From: Myoxocephalus aenaeus
Taxonomy: Eukaryota > Chordata > Actinopteri > Perciformes > Cottidae
Assembly: GCA_038501785.1 (NCBI GenBank)
Contig: JBAMJR010000051.1
Location: 7,517,501 to 7,581,500, forward strand
Length of the DNA: 64,000 nt
Direction of reading: 5' to 3'
Made by a program: the position numbers and the translations under genes. The notes under the pieces are model-generated. The model did not search any database, was not told where the DNA came from, and saw only the letters and a program-made list of their open reading frames with translations. Below are positions 24,480-37,012 of this stretch, piece after piece (the first letter of the stretch is position 1; every line of letters begins with the position of its first letter).

Positions 24480-27400
24480 CAAAAGAGAATACAAATCAAT
24501 GTCTATGGTACAAAGGAATAAGCTCGGGTAAGCAAACACTCGCTAGTAGTTAAAGATAATTATTGCTTCTGATCTTTTCTTGGAATTTGTGACAATAAAA
24601 GCACACCGAATATTTCCTCAGCCATGTACTATAATATCTGCTGAAACGAGTCGGACTCCGATGTAAACACCCTGAAGTTAAAACTGAAATGTGCTCTTTA
24701 ACCTCATAGTCGTACTGCATGTTAGATTTAAAATACAAGTAAGGTAAATATGCTTGAAGCGTATTCTTAAAAAAAAGCTATGCTCAAGGTTGTAGAATTT
24801 ATGCAAATTTTTTTTTTTTAAAGGAATATGCTCTCTCTCTCTTGCACTCACGTCCAAATGATGTAAGTGACTGACACAGCAGCGCCAAGAAACGAGGGGA
24901 AGCACAGAAGAGAGATGAACAGCGTCGTCATCTGACTGGCCCTACAGGACTTTCTGGATGCCTGACAGTTGAGCATTAGACTGCTCTGGAAAGAAAAAAG
25001 GAAGAATGTGACGTTTAGTATGCAAATGAGTGCGTGTACGACAATTAAACAAGACCTCCTGTACCAACCTTCTTCATGTAAAACAATAAAAACAGTTTTA
25101 TGATCTGGACCGCAGGAAGCAGTGGCGCAAACAGCACCCCGAGCCTGGGAAGATTTAAAAGACCATTAATGTTCCAGTCACGTTTGGGTTTTGATTAAAT
25201 GTGTGATGGGTTTCAAGGATGTGGTGTCATTACCAAGTAAGGGTTTGTCCATATATGAGTTCCAGCACATTACGAGCAATGTCAAACACCGGCATCCTCC
25301 TCCTTTTCAGAATTTTCTTAGAAAAGAGCCTACAGAGGGAAAGACGTTCAACTTTCAGTGGATGGTTTTATTAACCGCCAACAAAAGAATCAAGTTAAAA
25401 GGATTTGTGGGCAAAGCGCTGACTTGCCTCCACAGGAACTCTCCCAAAAAAGTGTAAAGCACTGTGACGACAAAGTCCATCAAGAGCAGGCGATACAGTT
25501 CTTGCCCCACAAAGTTCTCCCAACACTGAGGACAACAGACACATTCATGTAAATATCACATCATACGAGGGAGTTAGGTCACAACCAAACACTCAGTGTC
25601 CTAACCAGATAAGGGGTAAAATGGGTAAAGCTGCAATAAAATATTCATTCTAAATATTACTAATGGTAACCAAATTGTATTTCGAACCAAAATATGAACC
25701 ATTACTTATAACAAAACGCATAATATTGTATTTATTGTTGCTTTAGTTCAATCAAGCCTCTATCGTAACGAAAACCTTCATTTCTGACAAATGTCAACAG
25801 TTGCAGCCACTTGATCCGAGAAATGTTCTGTACTTTAGGAATGAAGAACATTGCATGAGTCGGCATCAGTTCACAAGAAGTTTGTTACCTGTAAACCACG
25901 CATTTCTGGTTCCACAGCAATTCTCTCCAGCCAGCGGAAGCACAGCACGCCAACAACACTGACTTTCAACAATAGGTTTCTGATAAAATGATGATAAGAA
26001 TTTATAATTTGAGAAGAATGCAGCTTCACAAGTTAAAGTCCAGGTTACATAAATATTCTCACATGACAGTCAGACTCCAGAGAGTGAAACTAATGAAGCT
26101 GTCATTAAAGCGTCCATATTCAATATCAAAAAGGCACTGTACCAGTGTTGTATAAAGTACCCAAAAGCCGTACTTGAGTAAAAGTAAAGATACCTTACTG
26201 GAAAATTACTCCAGTAAAAGTAAAAGTCACCTATTAAAATACTACTTGAGTAAAAGTCTTAAAGTATCTGATATTTTCTGTACTTAAGTATCAAAAGTAT
26301 TTTTCTGATATAAAATGTACTTAAGTATTGAAAGTAAAAGTACAAGTACATGCTTTTAATAAAAAAGCAAAGGGTCAGAATTTTGAGAATTATGAAGTTT
26401 ATTCTTTTAAGTGCTGTGGCCACCGTGACCAAGGACCAGGAGTTGTGTTGATAAAATAACTGGGTTGGCTGGTATCCATCCATATATATTATGTTCAACA
26501 TAATATATTGTACCTAAGTATACTTTTGCATCTACTATGAACTTATCATCATAATTCTCCAAAAAGCAATATGACACTATGAAGGAGTTGTAACAGTGTG
26601 GTTATAAGTATGCTCATTCCGCCCGCCGTGGGTCTCTTGGTACCGGTCTGTGGGTCTCTTGGTACCGGGCCACAGAAAGAATGAATGAAACATTTCAATT
26701 AAATAAATAAAAAATCAAGGCCGGAAAGATGTTTTATTGTGAAAAATGACCGCATACATCCGTCTGTGGTAACCTCAGACGGAATCTCTTGACACATGTC
26801 AAGATGTTACGTTACTCTAAAAATGAAACGTAAGTCTGTTACAACTCTGTCGGTGATCTGGAAACCAAGGCAGAGTATCCCGAGATCGCCAAAAAAGCAT
26901 GAAAACCTGCTTCCATTTCAACATCCTGTCTTTGTGCAGCGCGTTATAAGTTAAGCAGTAGACTGGACTAAAGGTTTAGTTAGCAGTAGACTGGACATAA
27001 CGAACACACGTTGGGTGTCGTTGTCTCCCGTCTTTCCGAGGTCGGACCCGGTCTGTGAAAATATTGTCTTCACGTAACCGGTCCGTGACGCATAAAGGTT
27101 TGGGAGCGCCTGACTAGAGGATGTAGAGGGAAAATGCAAAACATTGTGATTCGCAAAACCTGCTTGGTGGAGTCTGTGTTCCACCACAGTCCCGGGTGTG
27201 TTTTTTTCTTTTTCTTTCTAGAGATAGATTTGATTTTGTAGCGAGTAACGAAGGTTTCAGGAGAAATGTATCGGAGTAAAAGTATCATTTTTCTTTGCAA
27301 AATGTAGTGAAGTAAAAGTAAAAGTAAACAGAAATATAAATAGTAAAGTACAGATATCCCCAAAAACTACTTAAGTACAGTAACGAAGTATTTCTACTTC

Positions 27401-30400
27401 GTTACTATACACCACTGCACTGTACGCTGCAGATTTAAACGTAAAAGGTAAATTAAATGCTAGAGATAAGATTTGCGTCAGTATATGGACAGACAAGATA
27501 ATTGGGACTTTTTAAAAACTTTTTGATGAAATGGTTTCCCCACTTTTTAATGCACTCCTTATTTTCTTTGAAACTTAAATGCCAGAAAAGAGAACTATGT
27601 TCTTGGCAAATGAAACAATAATTGAAGAGAAAATGTATATTGCATATTCCTAAACATAGTTTTTAGTGCAGTGTACTATTAAAGTTATATTTATCAGTAA
27701 ATAATAAAGTTGTATGCTTATTTGTGGCCTTTGCTTGACAAGTTTAGCTTTGCTTTGTTCTACATGAATGATGTACGTCTTGTTGATTGCACATTTTGTT
27801 TTGTTTTTACAGTTCTTCTTCTTACCTGAAGATGGAGACATAGACGCGAACACTGGGAGAGTCGTGATCCTCTATCCAGGCACACAGGTTGAAGAGGCCG
27901 GGGAGTAAAAGGTTAAAGCCCGACACCACCGCAGACAAGAGCAGCAGCTCCGTTTCTTTGAAAGGAGTAGGACTTTGCTTGATGGCAGCCTGTGAAGGAA
28001 TGGACGAACCATAGGGAGGGGTGTAGATTATGTATAATGTTACATCAGGGAAATACAACCACGAGTTTCCTCAGTATTTTCACCAGTTGATTGAAGTTGG
28101 CATGTGAGAATGGGTCGCAGGATTTATCAGAAGATGTTGCATGTTAACTTAAACATACTCCGATCTCAATCGGGATGTTTTTTTTGCCAATTCTCATGCA
28201 TGGCAGTTTTGTAAAGCAGTAGCAGCAGCAGAAGACAAAAAAAAACATCTTCCAGGAACGTAAAAGGAGAAGTAAACTGCGGTGGGAGAGTGCTTCTTTA
28301 TCAGAGCAAGTTTTGTGGCAGAGCAAGTTTTACACAGGCCGTGTAGCTGCTCAGAAGTGCAGACAATCTGTCACATCTGGCTGCACCGCTCCCTCTAACC
28401 TCTGAGAGATGGTGGACTGCCATGGCACCCAGACCGATGCTGGTCAGACATGTAGCCCACGCTATCAGGTGCACCATTATGCGGCAGAGGCGCCGCGTGC
28501 AGCTCTTTCTATGTTCTCCACGGATCACCTCAGACAGCAGCTCCTGTTGGAAAAGCAGCAGTCTGTAAGGTTGAGACTGCATCGTTAAAGATATTCAAAA
28601 TGTGACCAGCCCTGCTATTGATTGAGTTTAGAACACCCTTCCTTCATAAGAGAGTGGCATGCTTCAAGCCATCGGGTTGTGAAAATGCATCAACACTTCC
28701 TGTGCGTAAACAAGTTCTGCAAAAACTGAGATCGTGTGACCAAACAAGTCACATTGAACTCAATCATGTAATTTGTTGAGGGTCAAAGGTTACTCCCTGC
28801 TTTAAATGCTTTTAAAAGAAGTAAGCGTAGCCAGTTTGTTCATGTTTTAAATTATTCACCCCGATGCTTCCGTTTGGAAAGGAAACGTGGAATCATCATC
28901 ATCAGTTTGTTATATTAAAAATGAGTGTCACACTTTAGGGAGCCTAGTTTAATATTCAAGAGATTGCATACTTTGAGCTGAGTGCTGATTTTCTCAGACT
29001 GCAGTTTGACCGGCATCTTCTTGCTGACTTTAAAGTCCCAGGAGCAGAACACCTTTACAGCGAGGTTTCCATTACACTTGAGGACTTGAAAACTTCTCCC
29101 CAAGGACTTGGATATGCTGCAGGAGAACAATACAGCCATCAAATACACAACGCAGATGGAGTAACGCAAGTATTCAGGTGTAAGTAGTCAACTTATTGTC
29201 CAACCTGTACACAAGGATGATGCAGATAATGAAGAAGGCGATGGCGATGGTGAAGAAGTAGGCTGCAGGTATGCTGTACGGCACAGTCTGGGGCTTGTCG
29301 GCATCACAGACTGGCAAATCAGGTGATTCAGCAGTAGAGTTAGCCGCCCGACAGGTTTTGAGGATGGTGTTGGTGTAGTAGCCGTAAAACATCACACTGT
29401 GGGAGATGTAACCCTGCAGGACAGAACTCCTGAGTCAAGAGGCGGCCACATAAAGTCTCCCGCATGCGCTGCTGTGATGGCTCTTACCGTCCCTGTGAGA
29501 AGCTCCAGGCCGGTGAGAGTGTCGAGATTAGAGCCGTGAGGAAGAGGAGGAGGAGGGTTGACGGCTTGAGGGAAGACCAGGAACAGGCCCAAGATGACGA
29601 AGAGGAGGAGGTTAAAGCGCAGGAGGATTCGGAGAAACAGGAAGTAGGAAAGCACCCCGGTTCCGAAACGCCCACTCAGTCTCTTCATGGGTGAATGCCA
29701 CAACTGGAGGGAAGGGAGGACGGGGAGGCAGCTGAACAGGAAATGACGCCACGTCTGAGGGGAGGAAGAGTGATGGACTGATGCACACAAACAAAAAGGG
29801 GTTAATGCCTCGTGTGGCACACAGCGTGTACTCACCCTCGATATGTACACGCTCAGACGAAGGTAGCACGGTACATTTCTGCTGAGGAGGGAACTCTCTG
29901 CTGCGTTTCTGAAAGCAAGTCGCCTGATAACAGGTGGGCCAAACAGTTACCACCACGGTGCTTTATTTTGTAGGCCACTTAATGCTTTCAGTGCCACGTG
30001 TACCTGACGGCCATCTTATCGGCCAGGCTGAGCGGCGTGGCCCGCAGCTTGCGCATGCGCTCGCTCACCGAGAGGCCTCGGAGGTTGATCACCAGCTGCT
30101 GCTTCTGGTTTTCTGTGAACCAAAAAAGGTAGAAAACAACCAATTTATTGACGCGTTCAGAGACGGGTTGCCGCAGCCAACACCGGCTGTCGCGTGGCTC
30201 ATTGAAACAGCAGCAATAGTTAACGGCTTGGCATTTTTCTGTTCACCTTCGGTACCGATGTCCTCCACATCTGCCTGTTCAAGGTCATCTTGGATCGTTC
30301 TGGAGGCGTGAGAAGAATCACGGGAGGTCAGAGGCCGCCATAGCTGAGACGACTCTCTGCCGTGCCGTGGAATCCCTGCATCCCTATTCATCCCTGTGTG

Positions 30401-31515
30401 GACAACGACAATCAGTTTGCATGTGTGTATAATAAGTACATTGTGAACAAATAACTAGAAGACGGTTCCATCTCACCCGCAGTGCGACTGGGCATCACGG
30501 AGAGGACCTTTAAGGTGGCAGCCGACCAGTGATGCCTCTGCAGAGGCTTCATCTGCTCCCCGTCCAGTCTCTCGCCTCTCATGGGACCACTTGCAGGAAA
30601 TGGCAGATGCTCTGTATCTGTGTGTTCCCTAAAAACATCCATCTGTAGGGTGTCAGGACACCTCTGGGTGCTGACGGCTGGCTCTCCAAAGCGCTGGAAG
30701 GAGTCCCGACCCGGTTCGCTGTCTCCCATGTTCCTAAGGGAGAGTCACCATAATGACCCAGAGTCCCAAAGGATGTGGCTCGAGCACCCTAAGTACAGTA
30801 GCGAGTCTTTTTCATGGTGAATTACGATTGTATTTCACAAAACACCTTTTCTATACCGCACATCAGATGCATGAAGGTATCCTAATGCTTTCCAGTTCAA
30901 AATACTAAAGAGCAAGAGGCTTAAACAAATAACACTAAATACAGACAAAAGACAAAACAAATGCTATAATCTAAAAATCATTGAAAGCACTGAGAATGTT
31001 TTCTCCGAACACTCAAGAGCATGGGCGACCGGGCTTTTGCTCGGCAGCGCCACGCCTATGGAACAGTCTCCCTGAACACCTAAGGGCAACACAGACACTG
31101 AACTCTTTCAAGACTGGCCTAAAACCCTTTTGATTCAGGAAGGCATTTTTTAAAGTGTGTTGATTCATTGTCAGCTATTCATTTTTTTTTTATTATGGGT
31201 TGCTTTAACTATGTTTTAACTATTTTTTTATTTGTTTTACTATATATTGGCTCTGTGGAACTCTTACTCTATTAGTAACACATTTGATAAAAGAAACTTA
31301 GTTCGACTTCAATGTTGATTCAAGATGACAGCTACAAGACAAAAGAGATAAAATGAAAACTAAGTGCATCAGCCCCCAGAGGAAGTGGCAATCAGGTACA
31401 AGTTCAGAAGACAACAAAAAGTAAAGCAACTCTCAAATAAAGTCTTGAAGAGGACTCACTCAAAGTCAGACTCCGAATCAGAATCTATTTGACAAATGTT
31501 GACACTGGATGCCAT
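23042..31515 (-). CDS. TMC6: TMC6 (EVER1), transmembrane channel-like protein
   Basis: TMC6 is a multipass ER/membrane protein of the TMC family. The human protein partners TMC8 and the zinc transporter ZnT1, and its loss causes epidermodysplasia verruciformis. Eighteen coding exons were read on minus: 31460-31515, 30477-30733, 30247-30393, 30004-30112, 29836-29923, 29488-29754, 29205-29413, 28972-29116, 28400-28543, 27826-27989, 25889-25979, 25428-25525, 25234-25329, 25069-25144, 24852-24985, 23960-24136, 23733-23811, 23042-23122. They sum to 2418 nt, 805 aa, equal to the human length as I recall it. Diagnostic blocks are TLKVLSVMPSRTAG near the N-terminus, LTGLELLTG, VFCSWDFKVS, the TMC signature CWENFVGQELYRLLLMDF, FDIARNVLELIYGQTLTW and ECGPFRNLTTMF. 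TMC6 is favoured over TMC8 by these blocks. All introns are GT-AG except intron 12, which has a GC donor. It is transcribed head to head with SYNGR2. Confidence 0.95.
23225..23720 (-). repeat. Dispersed teleost-type repeat, - copy
   Basis: Inverted relative of the 13150-13560 repeat. Landmarks GATATTTGGTGCAGACATTC, CCATTGGATGGATTGC, CCTCTAGCGCCACCAGAAGG and CATCAGCATGTTAGGACTG are present. It fills the TMC6 intron between exons 17 and 18 and ends just before exon 17 (23733). Confidence 0.6.
24441..24482. repeat. (AC)n microsatellite in TMC6 intron
   Basis: About 20 AC units with one interruption, between TMC6 exons 15 and 16. Confidence 0.9.
26143..27417. mobile_element. Non-autonomous hAT-like DNA transposon in TMC6 intron 10
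   Basis: The left end CAGTGTTGTATAAAGTAC and right end TATACACCACTG form terminal inverted repeats. An exact 8-bp duplication CACTGTAC flanks the element (26135-26142 and 27418-27425), the target-site length typical of the hAT superfamily. Both arms are full of AAGTACTTGAGTAAAAGT-type words. The 1275-bp element has no intact transposase. A central stretch (about 26600-27215), containing a duplicated GGGTCTCTTGGTACCGG, looks unlike the arms and may be a second, older insertion. Confidence 0.85.
30940..31300 (+). mobile_element. LINE ORF2 remnant in TMC6 intron 1
   Basis: About 31010-31140 translates on + into pieces resembling the conserved C-terminus of teleost LINE reverse transcriptases (a tract about proper placement of Trp-Asn-Ser-Leu-Pro followed by Phe-Lys-x-Leu-Lys-Thr), here broken by stops and substitutions. 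An A/T-rich tail follows. It lies antisense to TMC6. Confidence 0.45.
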
Positions 31516-32520
31516 GGTCCTTGATGATCTCTGTACTGCAAACACTCAGCTCCCAGCAGCTCAATCTTCACCATCAGTCACATGGTCACCCACAGAACAG
31601 TGTGTTACTGCTGTAGCGATCTATTCTTGACTGATTGTCAATGCACATCATTCAGACATCCGGCGTCTGCCTGCCTGCCTGTCTCTCTCTCTCTCTCTCT
31701 CACTCTCTCTCTCTCTGGCAGCACACAGCTGTGCCTAATTTGCATTTGGTGCCAAATTATCTGCCTGCAGCTGATGAGGTGCAATCAGTTAAACATAGCT
31801 GAATTACGTTGTATAGTGAGTGGGTCATGGGGACATTTCATATTTAATACTATTCGGAAATAGATTAATGGAAGTATCAATATGGTATTGTGTCACCTTC
31901 GATGAGAAGTGGAGGTGATGTTTGACCTGAGTGAATTTAGAATAGTGAGTGTTCACTGCCCTCCAGTGGTCGCTTTAAAGAACTGCAACGCTACGTTACA
32001 TTTTTCAAACCTTTTTTTTTCAAATCCTAAATTAACATTGCTGGAAAAACTACTAGTAGGCCTACAGTTGGAAGAGAGCAATCATTTTTTTTTTTCAATT
32101 TGGGAGAGTCAATCTATGCGGTTTTATTGTTAGGTTGTCGTGTTGAATCTCAAACTCCAGCGACGTTTAGGCTATAATCAAACAGTATTAACCTCTGCAC
32201 CTTGTAAAACAAAGAGCCCTGCAATGTAGTGTGTTTTCATCACGCGTTGATGGCTTGAAATCACTACTGCCTCCTAGAGTTACACAAAAAAACAAAAACA
32301 TACTACGGCCATTTAAATGTTTCTTTCTCGGAGTTATAACTCAACTTTGACGCCGTATTTTACGAGGAGCCCTCGAACGCACCAGAGCTGGGGGCGGTCT
32401 TTGAAAAGTTTTCAGGAAGCTGTTTTGACAAAACGAAACTGTCCCGACTTTGACAGGAAGACTTCTCCTCCTGGCTCGTCTTTAGATCTTTTTGTGAGGC
32501 TTTTTGTGTGTGTGACCGAC
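31516..32520. promoter_or_regulatory. Shared TMC6/SYNGR2 head-to-head promoter interval
   Basis: One kilobase separates the two start codons, which face away from each other. It includes a CT microsatellite (31681-31718) on the TMC6 side and a GC/CpG-richer stretch from about 32340 into SYNGR2 exon 1. No TATA box is evident on either side. Whether regulation is truly shared is inferred from the arrangement only. Confidence 0.5.
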
Positions 32521-34977
32521 ATGCAGGGCAGCGCTTACGGGGCCTCGCTGGCCGGCGGCGCCTTTGATGTACTCACTTTTGTAAAACAACCTCAAACCAT
32601 TTTGCGCTGCCTGAGCTGGGTGAGTGACTCCACGGAAACGTTAGCATGAAGTTAGCCGAGTTGACAGATGGGAGCGGACAGGGGCCACACGAAGTGGTCC
32701 TTCATGTCGCTCCTCGGCTCCGCGAGCCGCCAACACGTGGGCGCGAGGCTGACATTTTAAATAAAGTTAGAGAAAGTGTCACTTTGATGTTTCTTCTGTC
32801 GCACTTGTTGATGTTAGTTAACTAGCTCGTGGTAGCGCGCGTGCCCTGTGCTGTGTCACCTCACCTGCTGACCGTTTTCCAACCGGTGATGGACGACTTT
32901 GTTGCATACTGTAAATATAAATACATTACTATATGTATAAATAGTGGACCAGGGAAAGTTAAAACCCTTTAAATGTGGTCGATAAAGAGGAATTTAAACG
33001 TGTCACCTGTTGGCATCCAGCTGTTTTCTAACGCGTGACGTTGGAGGCCAATTATGTTAAGTAGTTATGGTGAAAACTTGATAATAATCTTTATGTATTT
33101 ATCACATTTACAATGTGCTTCACAATAATACACTTTTAAAACAAAAACAGAAAAAACAATATAAATTATAAATAATTTAACTAAAAGCTTCTCTCTTTTT
33201 TTCTTTTCTTTTTTTCTTCTTTTTTTTAAAGGCGTGATTTGAAAGCAGATGTAAAGTTTACAGCTGTTATCTCTTCCGAGTCTTTTCATATTCAAGAGCC
33301 CTGACAGCTCAGGCTTCGTCATCTTTTTGTTGAGTCTGGATTTGTCGACAAGAATAAAGCAGCTCAGTATCCCAGGGTGTGAGGAGGGATCCTGAGATAT
33401 ATATCAGTCATATTGTGTGACCACTTTGCCAGTATCAATAAAATATGAATGTAGAGAGGGAACCAACAGTGTTGACATCTTCAAAAGTCTTGTTTGTCCA
33501 ACCTCACACTTGAAAAAGACAATATCTGCTCGGCTAAACTAAATCAAGTCTCTCTCTCTATTCCCTACTTGGTGTGCGAAGATAGATCGAGACATGAAAC
33601 GGGCTTGACAGATGTTTTAATTAGATTAAAAAATAAATAAATGTAATGATTGTGCAAGCCTTCTTGTAATGAGAATCATGTGATGAGTCACACGGCCCCT
33701 GCAGCTGCTTGACATGCTTTTCTTCACCACTTCCGTCTGGCATTAACCCTGCGTGTCCCTTCTTTGCAGGTATTCTCCATTGTGGTCTTTGCGACCATCA
33801 CGGCAGAAGGCTACACCAACACAACAACGACGCAAGCGAGCCAATGCATGTTCAACGAGAACGACAGTGCCTGCAGCTACGGGGTTGGAATCGGAGTCCT
33901 GGCCTTCTTGGCTTGTGTCGTCTTCCTCATACTGGACGGCTACTTCCCGCAGATCAGCAACGCCAAAGAGAGAAAATTTATTGTGATAGGAGATTTGGTC
34001 TTCTCAGGTGAGAGTCACTTCTCCTAAAAAAAATTAAAAAAACGAACTGGGCCCCAAAACAGGAAGTGCAGCCTAGTTGAGGTTAATTATGTCATCTCAT
34101 TTCATCTTAATCCTGACTATTCATCTTTCTGCTTCAAATAACTTTGATCGGGTGGAACAGGGGCTTGGACGTTCCTGTGGTTCATCTGCTTCTGCGTCCT
34201 GGCCAACCAGTGGTCCAATACCTCCGACAAAACCATGGTCCCTGCTGACGCTGCCCGAGCCGTTGTGGCCTTCTCCTTCTTCTCGATCGTCACCTGGGTG
34301 AGCCTCCACGTGTGACCATCATTTGACTAACAAAACCAGAGGGTAGCCGGCTGAAAATGTGCCGGAGTCGTGTAAAAGCTCCACTTCAGGGTTCTTACGG
34401 TCAAGGAAAGTTTTGGAAAAGTCATGGAAATTTGTTATATTCATATGTTCATGACATTCATTTACGCTGAGTTGGAAATAATTGATATGCTTTTAAAAGA
34501 AAGACGCTCAAAATATAAGCAGGCATACATACAGGCATCTATATAAATGTTTATTCTTTTAATCAAACTATTGTCTCATTCATTTGTGTAATTTAAGGTA
34601 TACTGTATTCTTTGGAATTCTCATTGTTAGTTTAAATACTACATTTTCTCACTTTCATGTATACACTGAGATTTCACAAAATGTTTGGTCATGGAAATTT
34701 GGTTTAAAGTCATGGAAATCCATTGGTCAAAATGTGTATGAACCCTGTCCACTTTCTCACTCTTCGCTTCTCTCGACAGGGTCTGTTATCCTACTTTGCG
34801 TTCGGAAGGTATCGCCAAGGCGTCGGTGACTTTGAGCAGGAGTACAGAGACCCAGCCAACGACCACAGTACTCCGTACCCGGCCGCTCCGTACAACAGCG
34901 GCCCCACCGGCTACCAGCAGTCGCCTTTCCCCCAAAACCAGGAGCAGCCAGGAGACTACCAGCCTCCAGCTTATTGA
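32521..34977 (+). CDS. SYNGR2: SYNGR2, synaptogyrin-2 (cellugyrin)
   Basis: Synaptogyrin-2 is a MARVEL-domain tetraspan protein of small transport vesicles outside neurons. Four exons (32521-32619, 33770-34007, 34161-34297, 34780-34977) total 672 nt, 223 aa; human has 224. Residues about 19-33 carry the family start AFDVLTFVKQPQTILR. Four hydrophobic segments follow: VFSIVVFATITAEGY; GVGIGVLAFLACVVFLILDG; TFLWFICFCVLANQW; and AARAVVAFSFFSIVTW continuing into exon 4 (GLLSYFAF). The cytoplasmic tail is Pro/Tyr/Gln-rich and ends QPPAY. Asn-Thr-Thr and Asn-Thr-Ser motifs lie in the predicted loops. The ATG follows an untranslated leader in the same CpG-rich exon. Intron 3 carries a TIR element. 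A likely poly(A) signal is AATAAA at 36063-36068. Confidence 0.97.
34387..34747. mobile_element. Short TIR element in SYNGR2 intron 3
   Basis: The termini CAGGGTTC and GAACCCTG are inverted repeats. They are flanked by TCCACTT on both sides (34380-34386 and 34748-34754; 7 bp seen, 8 if one mismatch is allowed). The 361-bp interior contains repeated AGTCATGGAAAT words near both arms. It is non-coding and hAT-like by duplication length. The right end stops only about 32 bp before the exon 4 acceptor. Confidence 0.75.
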
Positions 34978-36075
34978 AGTCCAACCGGGGAGTTTGCTTT
35001 TTAAACATGTGCCAACGATTTCATTTACAACTCTGTTCTCTGCACTCCCATTTATACTTCCTGCAGAACTTGTTTGCATACGTGTGTGGTGGCTGTTTGC
35101 TGTGTTGTTCAAAGTGCCACACGGAGCAGGTGAACTCTGAAAAGATATATATTTATATATATTTTTTTTTTTTTTTGTGGTTAGGAGATTGTCATGGTAA
35201 GAGATCGGATGAACTGTTGCCTTTTGCCCCTTTTTATTTAGCTTATGAGTGCAGGCTGTTAATATCAAAGCACTAATCAACAAAAGATTCACTGAGTTGC
35301 CAATAAATATGCTTTGTATTTTGAAGATGAACAACATTTTGGAATATGTTACTGTTAAGTACATACAAGTATTTTTGTTATTACTGTCAGATGCATACAG
35401 GGCAGTTCAACCACAATCATTTTGTGATACAGTTCAGTAAATACTTTATTTTGACAAATCCATGTTTTTTATCAATGGGTGCGATGAAAATGAGCCCTCT
35501 ATAACTGCTGTAATGTCATGTTTCTGTTCCTTTCCTAATAATCAACCACTGAAATGGCTTTTATACACTGAAAAGCTAAGTTACTTTCTTTAGGGCAGTT
35601 AATTGCCAATATCTGATCTAAGATTGTTAATTACATTTCTTTTTTTTTTAATCAATTCTGCCACAGTTATTAATTAGTATTGGTATTTAAGGGTGTTTTG
35701 TTTTTATTTTAAGGTAGCCAAACCATTAATTTGCATCAGCTACCTCTGTAGGAGTTGAATGTGCCTTCCTTGAGTTCAGTTAGTTATTTTCAAATATCTA
35801 ATTCAGCAAATGTTTCAGCCATAATTTGGTTTCAGGAATTCAGTGATGTTGTGGTAAATTTATATATTTATTATCTTTCTTAATCCTTTACATGACAATC
35901 AAAGCCTTTTTTTTTCTTTTTTTTCTACATGACTTCATGCTCTTGCTTTTCTTACACTGTAGTTGTACCTTTTGCACGTGTTGCAGTTTCGCTGCTCGAT
36001 GGCTTTACGATAATTCCCCGATGCCTTTTGTACAGTATTCTGTATCACACGGGGGTTTGCCAAATAAAAACTGTT
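34978..36075 (+). other. SYNGR2 3' UTR
   Basis: AT-rich, ORF-poor sequence following the SYNGR2 stop. An AATAAA at about 35302 could serve a short transcript. The AATAAA at 36063-36068, followed by a TGTTCTTG-type GT-rich stretch, is the better distal signal. Confidence 0.6.
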
Positions 36076-36869
36076 CTTGTTTCGAACCTCTGAGTCGGCT
36101 CATAATTTACATCCTCTGATGAGAGAACCGGAGTCTGTGCAGAGCCGTGCTCCCTTGGCAAATATTTGAGTAGTGATTGTGTAGGTGAATGCGGAGAAGC
36201 TTGTGTACTTTGGAGATAGCACCGTACCTGTGTGAAGACAATGCACATTTTACAGGAGAACGTTACAAATGAGGAGGTTGCCTGAGCATATTCTCACTGA
36301 TATCCAGACTATAACCAACGTTGTATAAGGGAATTGCTACTGAGTTACTGAAGGTTCATACAGTCAGTGTGTAGAATAATAATACTAAAGGGAATATTTA
36401 CCTTAATCTTGAATGAATTGTGTTTGTGTGTGTGTTAAAGACTAAATTAAGTTTGTAAAAACATTAAATGTATTCAAAACTTGAAATCCTCAAAGCCCTG
36501 CAAAGTGTATGTCCGGCAGACCCAACAGTCCTATTGAGGTACTTTAGTAATAATTTAAAGCTACCTTTTATAGTAGCAACAATACAAAAAAAAGTTGTGC
36601 GGTAAAGTTATTTAGTGTTCTATTTTATTTATTATTTATGTATTTGATCTTTTCTGTTCAGCTTGTCTACTTCAGACGCATTTCAAAATAGAGATAACTC
36701 GGTTAATATAATCACATTTCAACAGGTTTAAAAAATGAAACCATGCAGGAATAAGTATGTTGTCTATCGCGATGGAATAAAGTGGTCATCGAATATCCGA
36801 CAGCAACTGAACGCACCGTCGGACAATCCCTTTTCCATCCAGCGCGCGCAGGCAGTGCACGCTGCCGTC

Positions 36870-37012
36870 GTCATCAGCAGATACAGGAAGTAATGAGCGG
36901 CTGTCTGGTGAACGGGGAGCGGAGGAGAAGGAGCCGAAGAAGGAAGCGATAAAATAATGACATCTGAGCTCCAACCACCGGCGGACTGTGAGCTGAACAT
37001 CTAACGTCTGCG
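36870..37012 (+). promoter_or_regulatory. CANT1 promoter and untranslated first exon
   Basis: A GC-rich island with an ETS-like ACAGGAAGT is followed by a purine-rich leader ending TAACGTCTGCG before a strong donor GTGAGT at 37013. The first coding CANT1 exon begins 23 nt before its ATG, so an upstream untranslated exon is required, and this is the only good candidate. The transcription start is not defined. Confidence 0.6.

Noticed and set aside
29464..29694. Plus-strand open frame rich in Glu/Arg
   Set aside because: It is the antisense shadow of TMC6 exon 6, whose Leu/Pro-rich coding sequence forces an open frame on the other strand.
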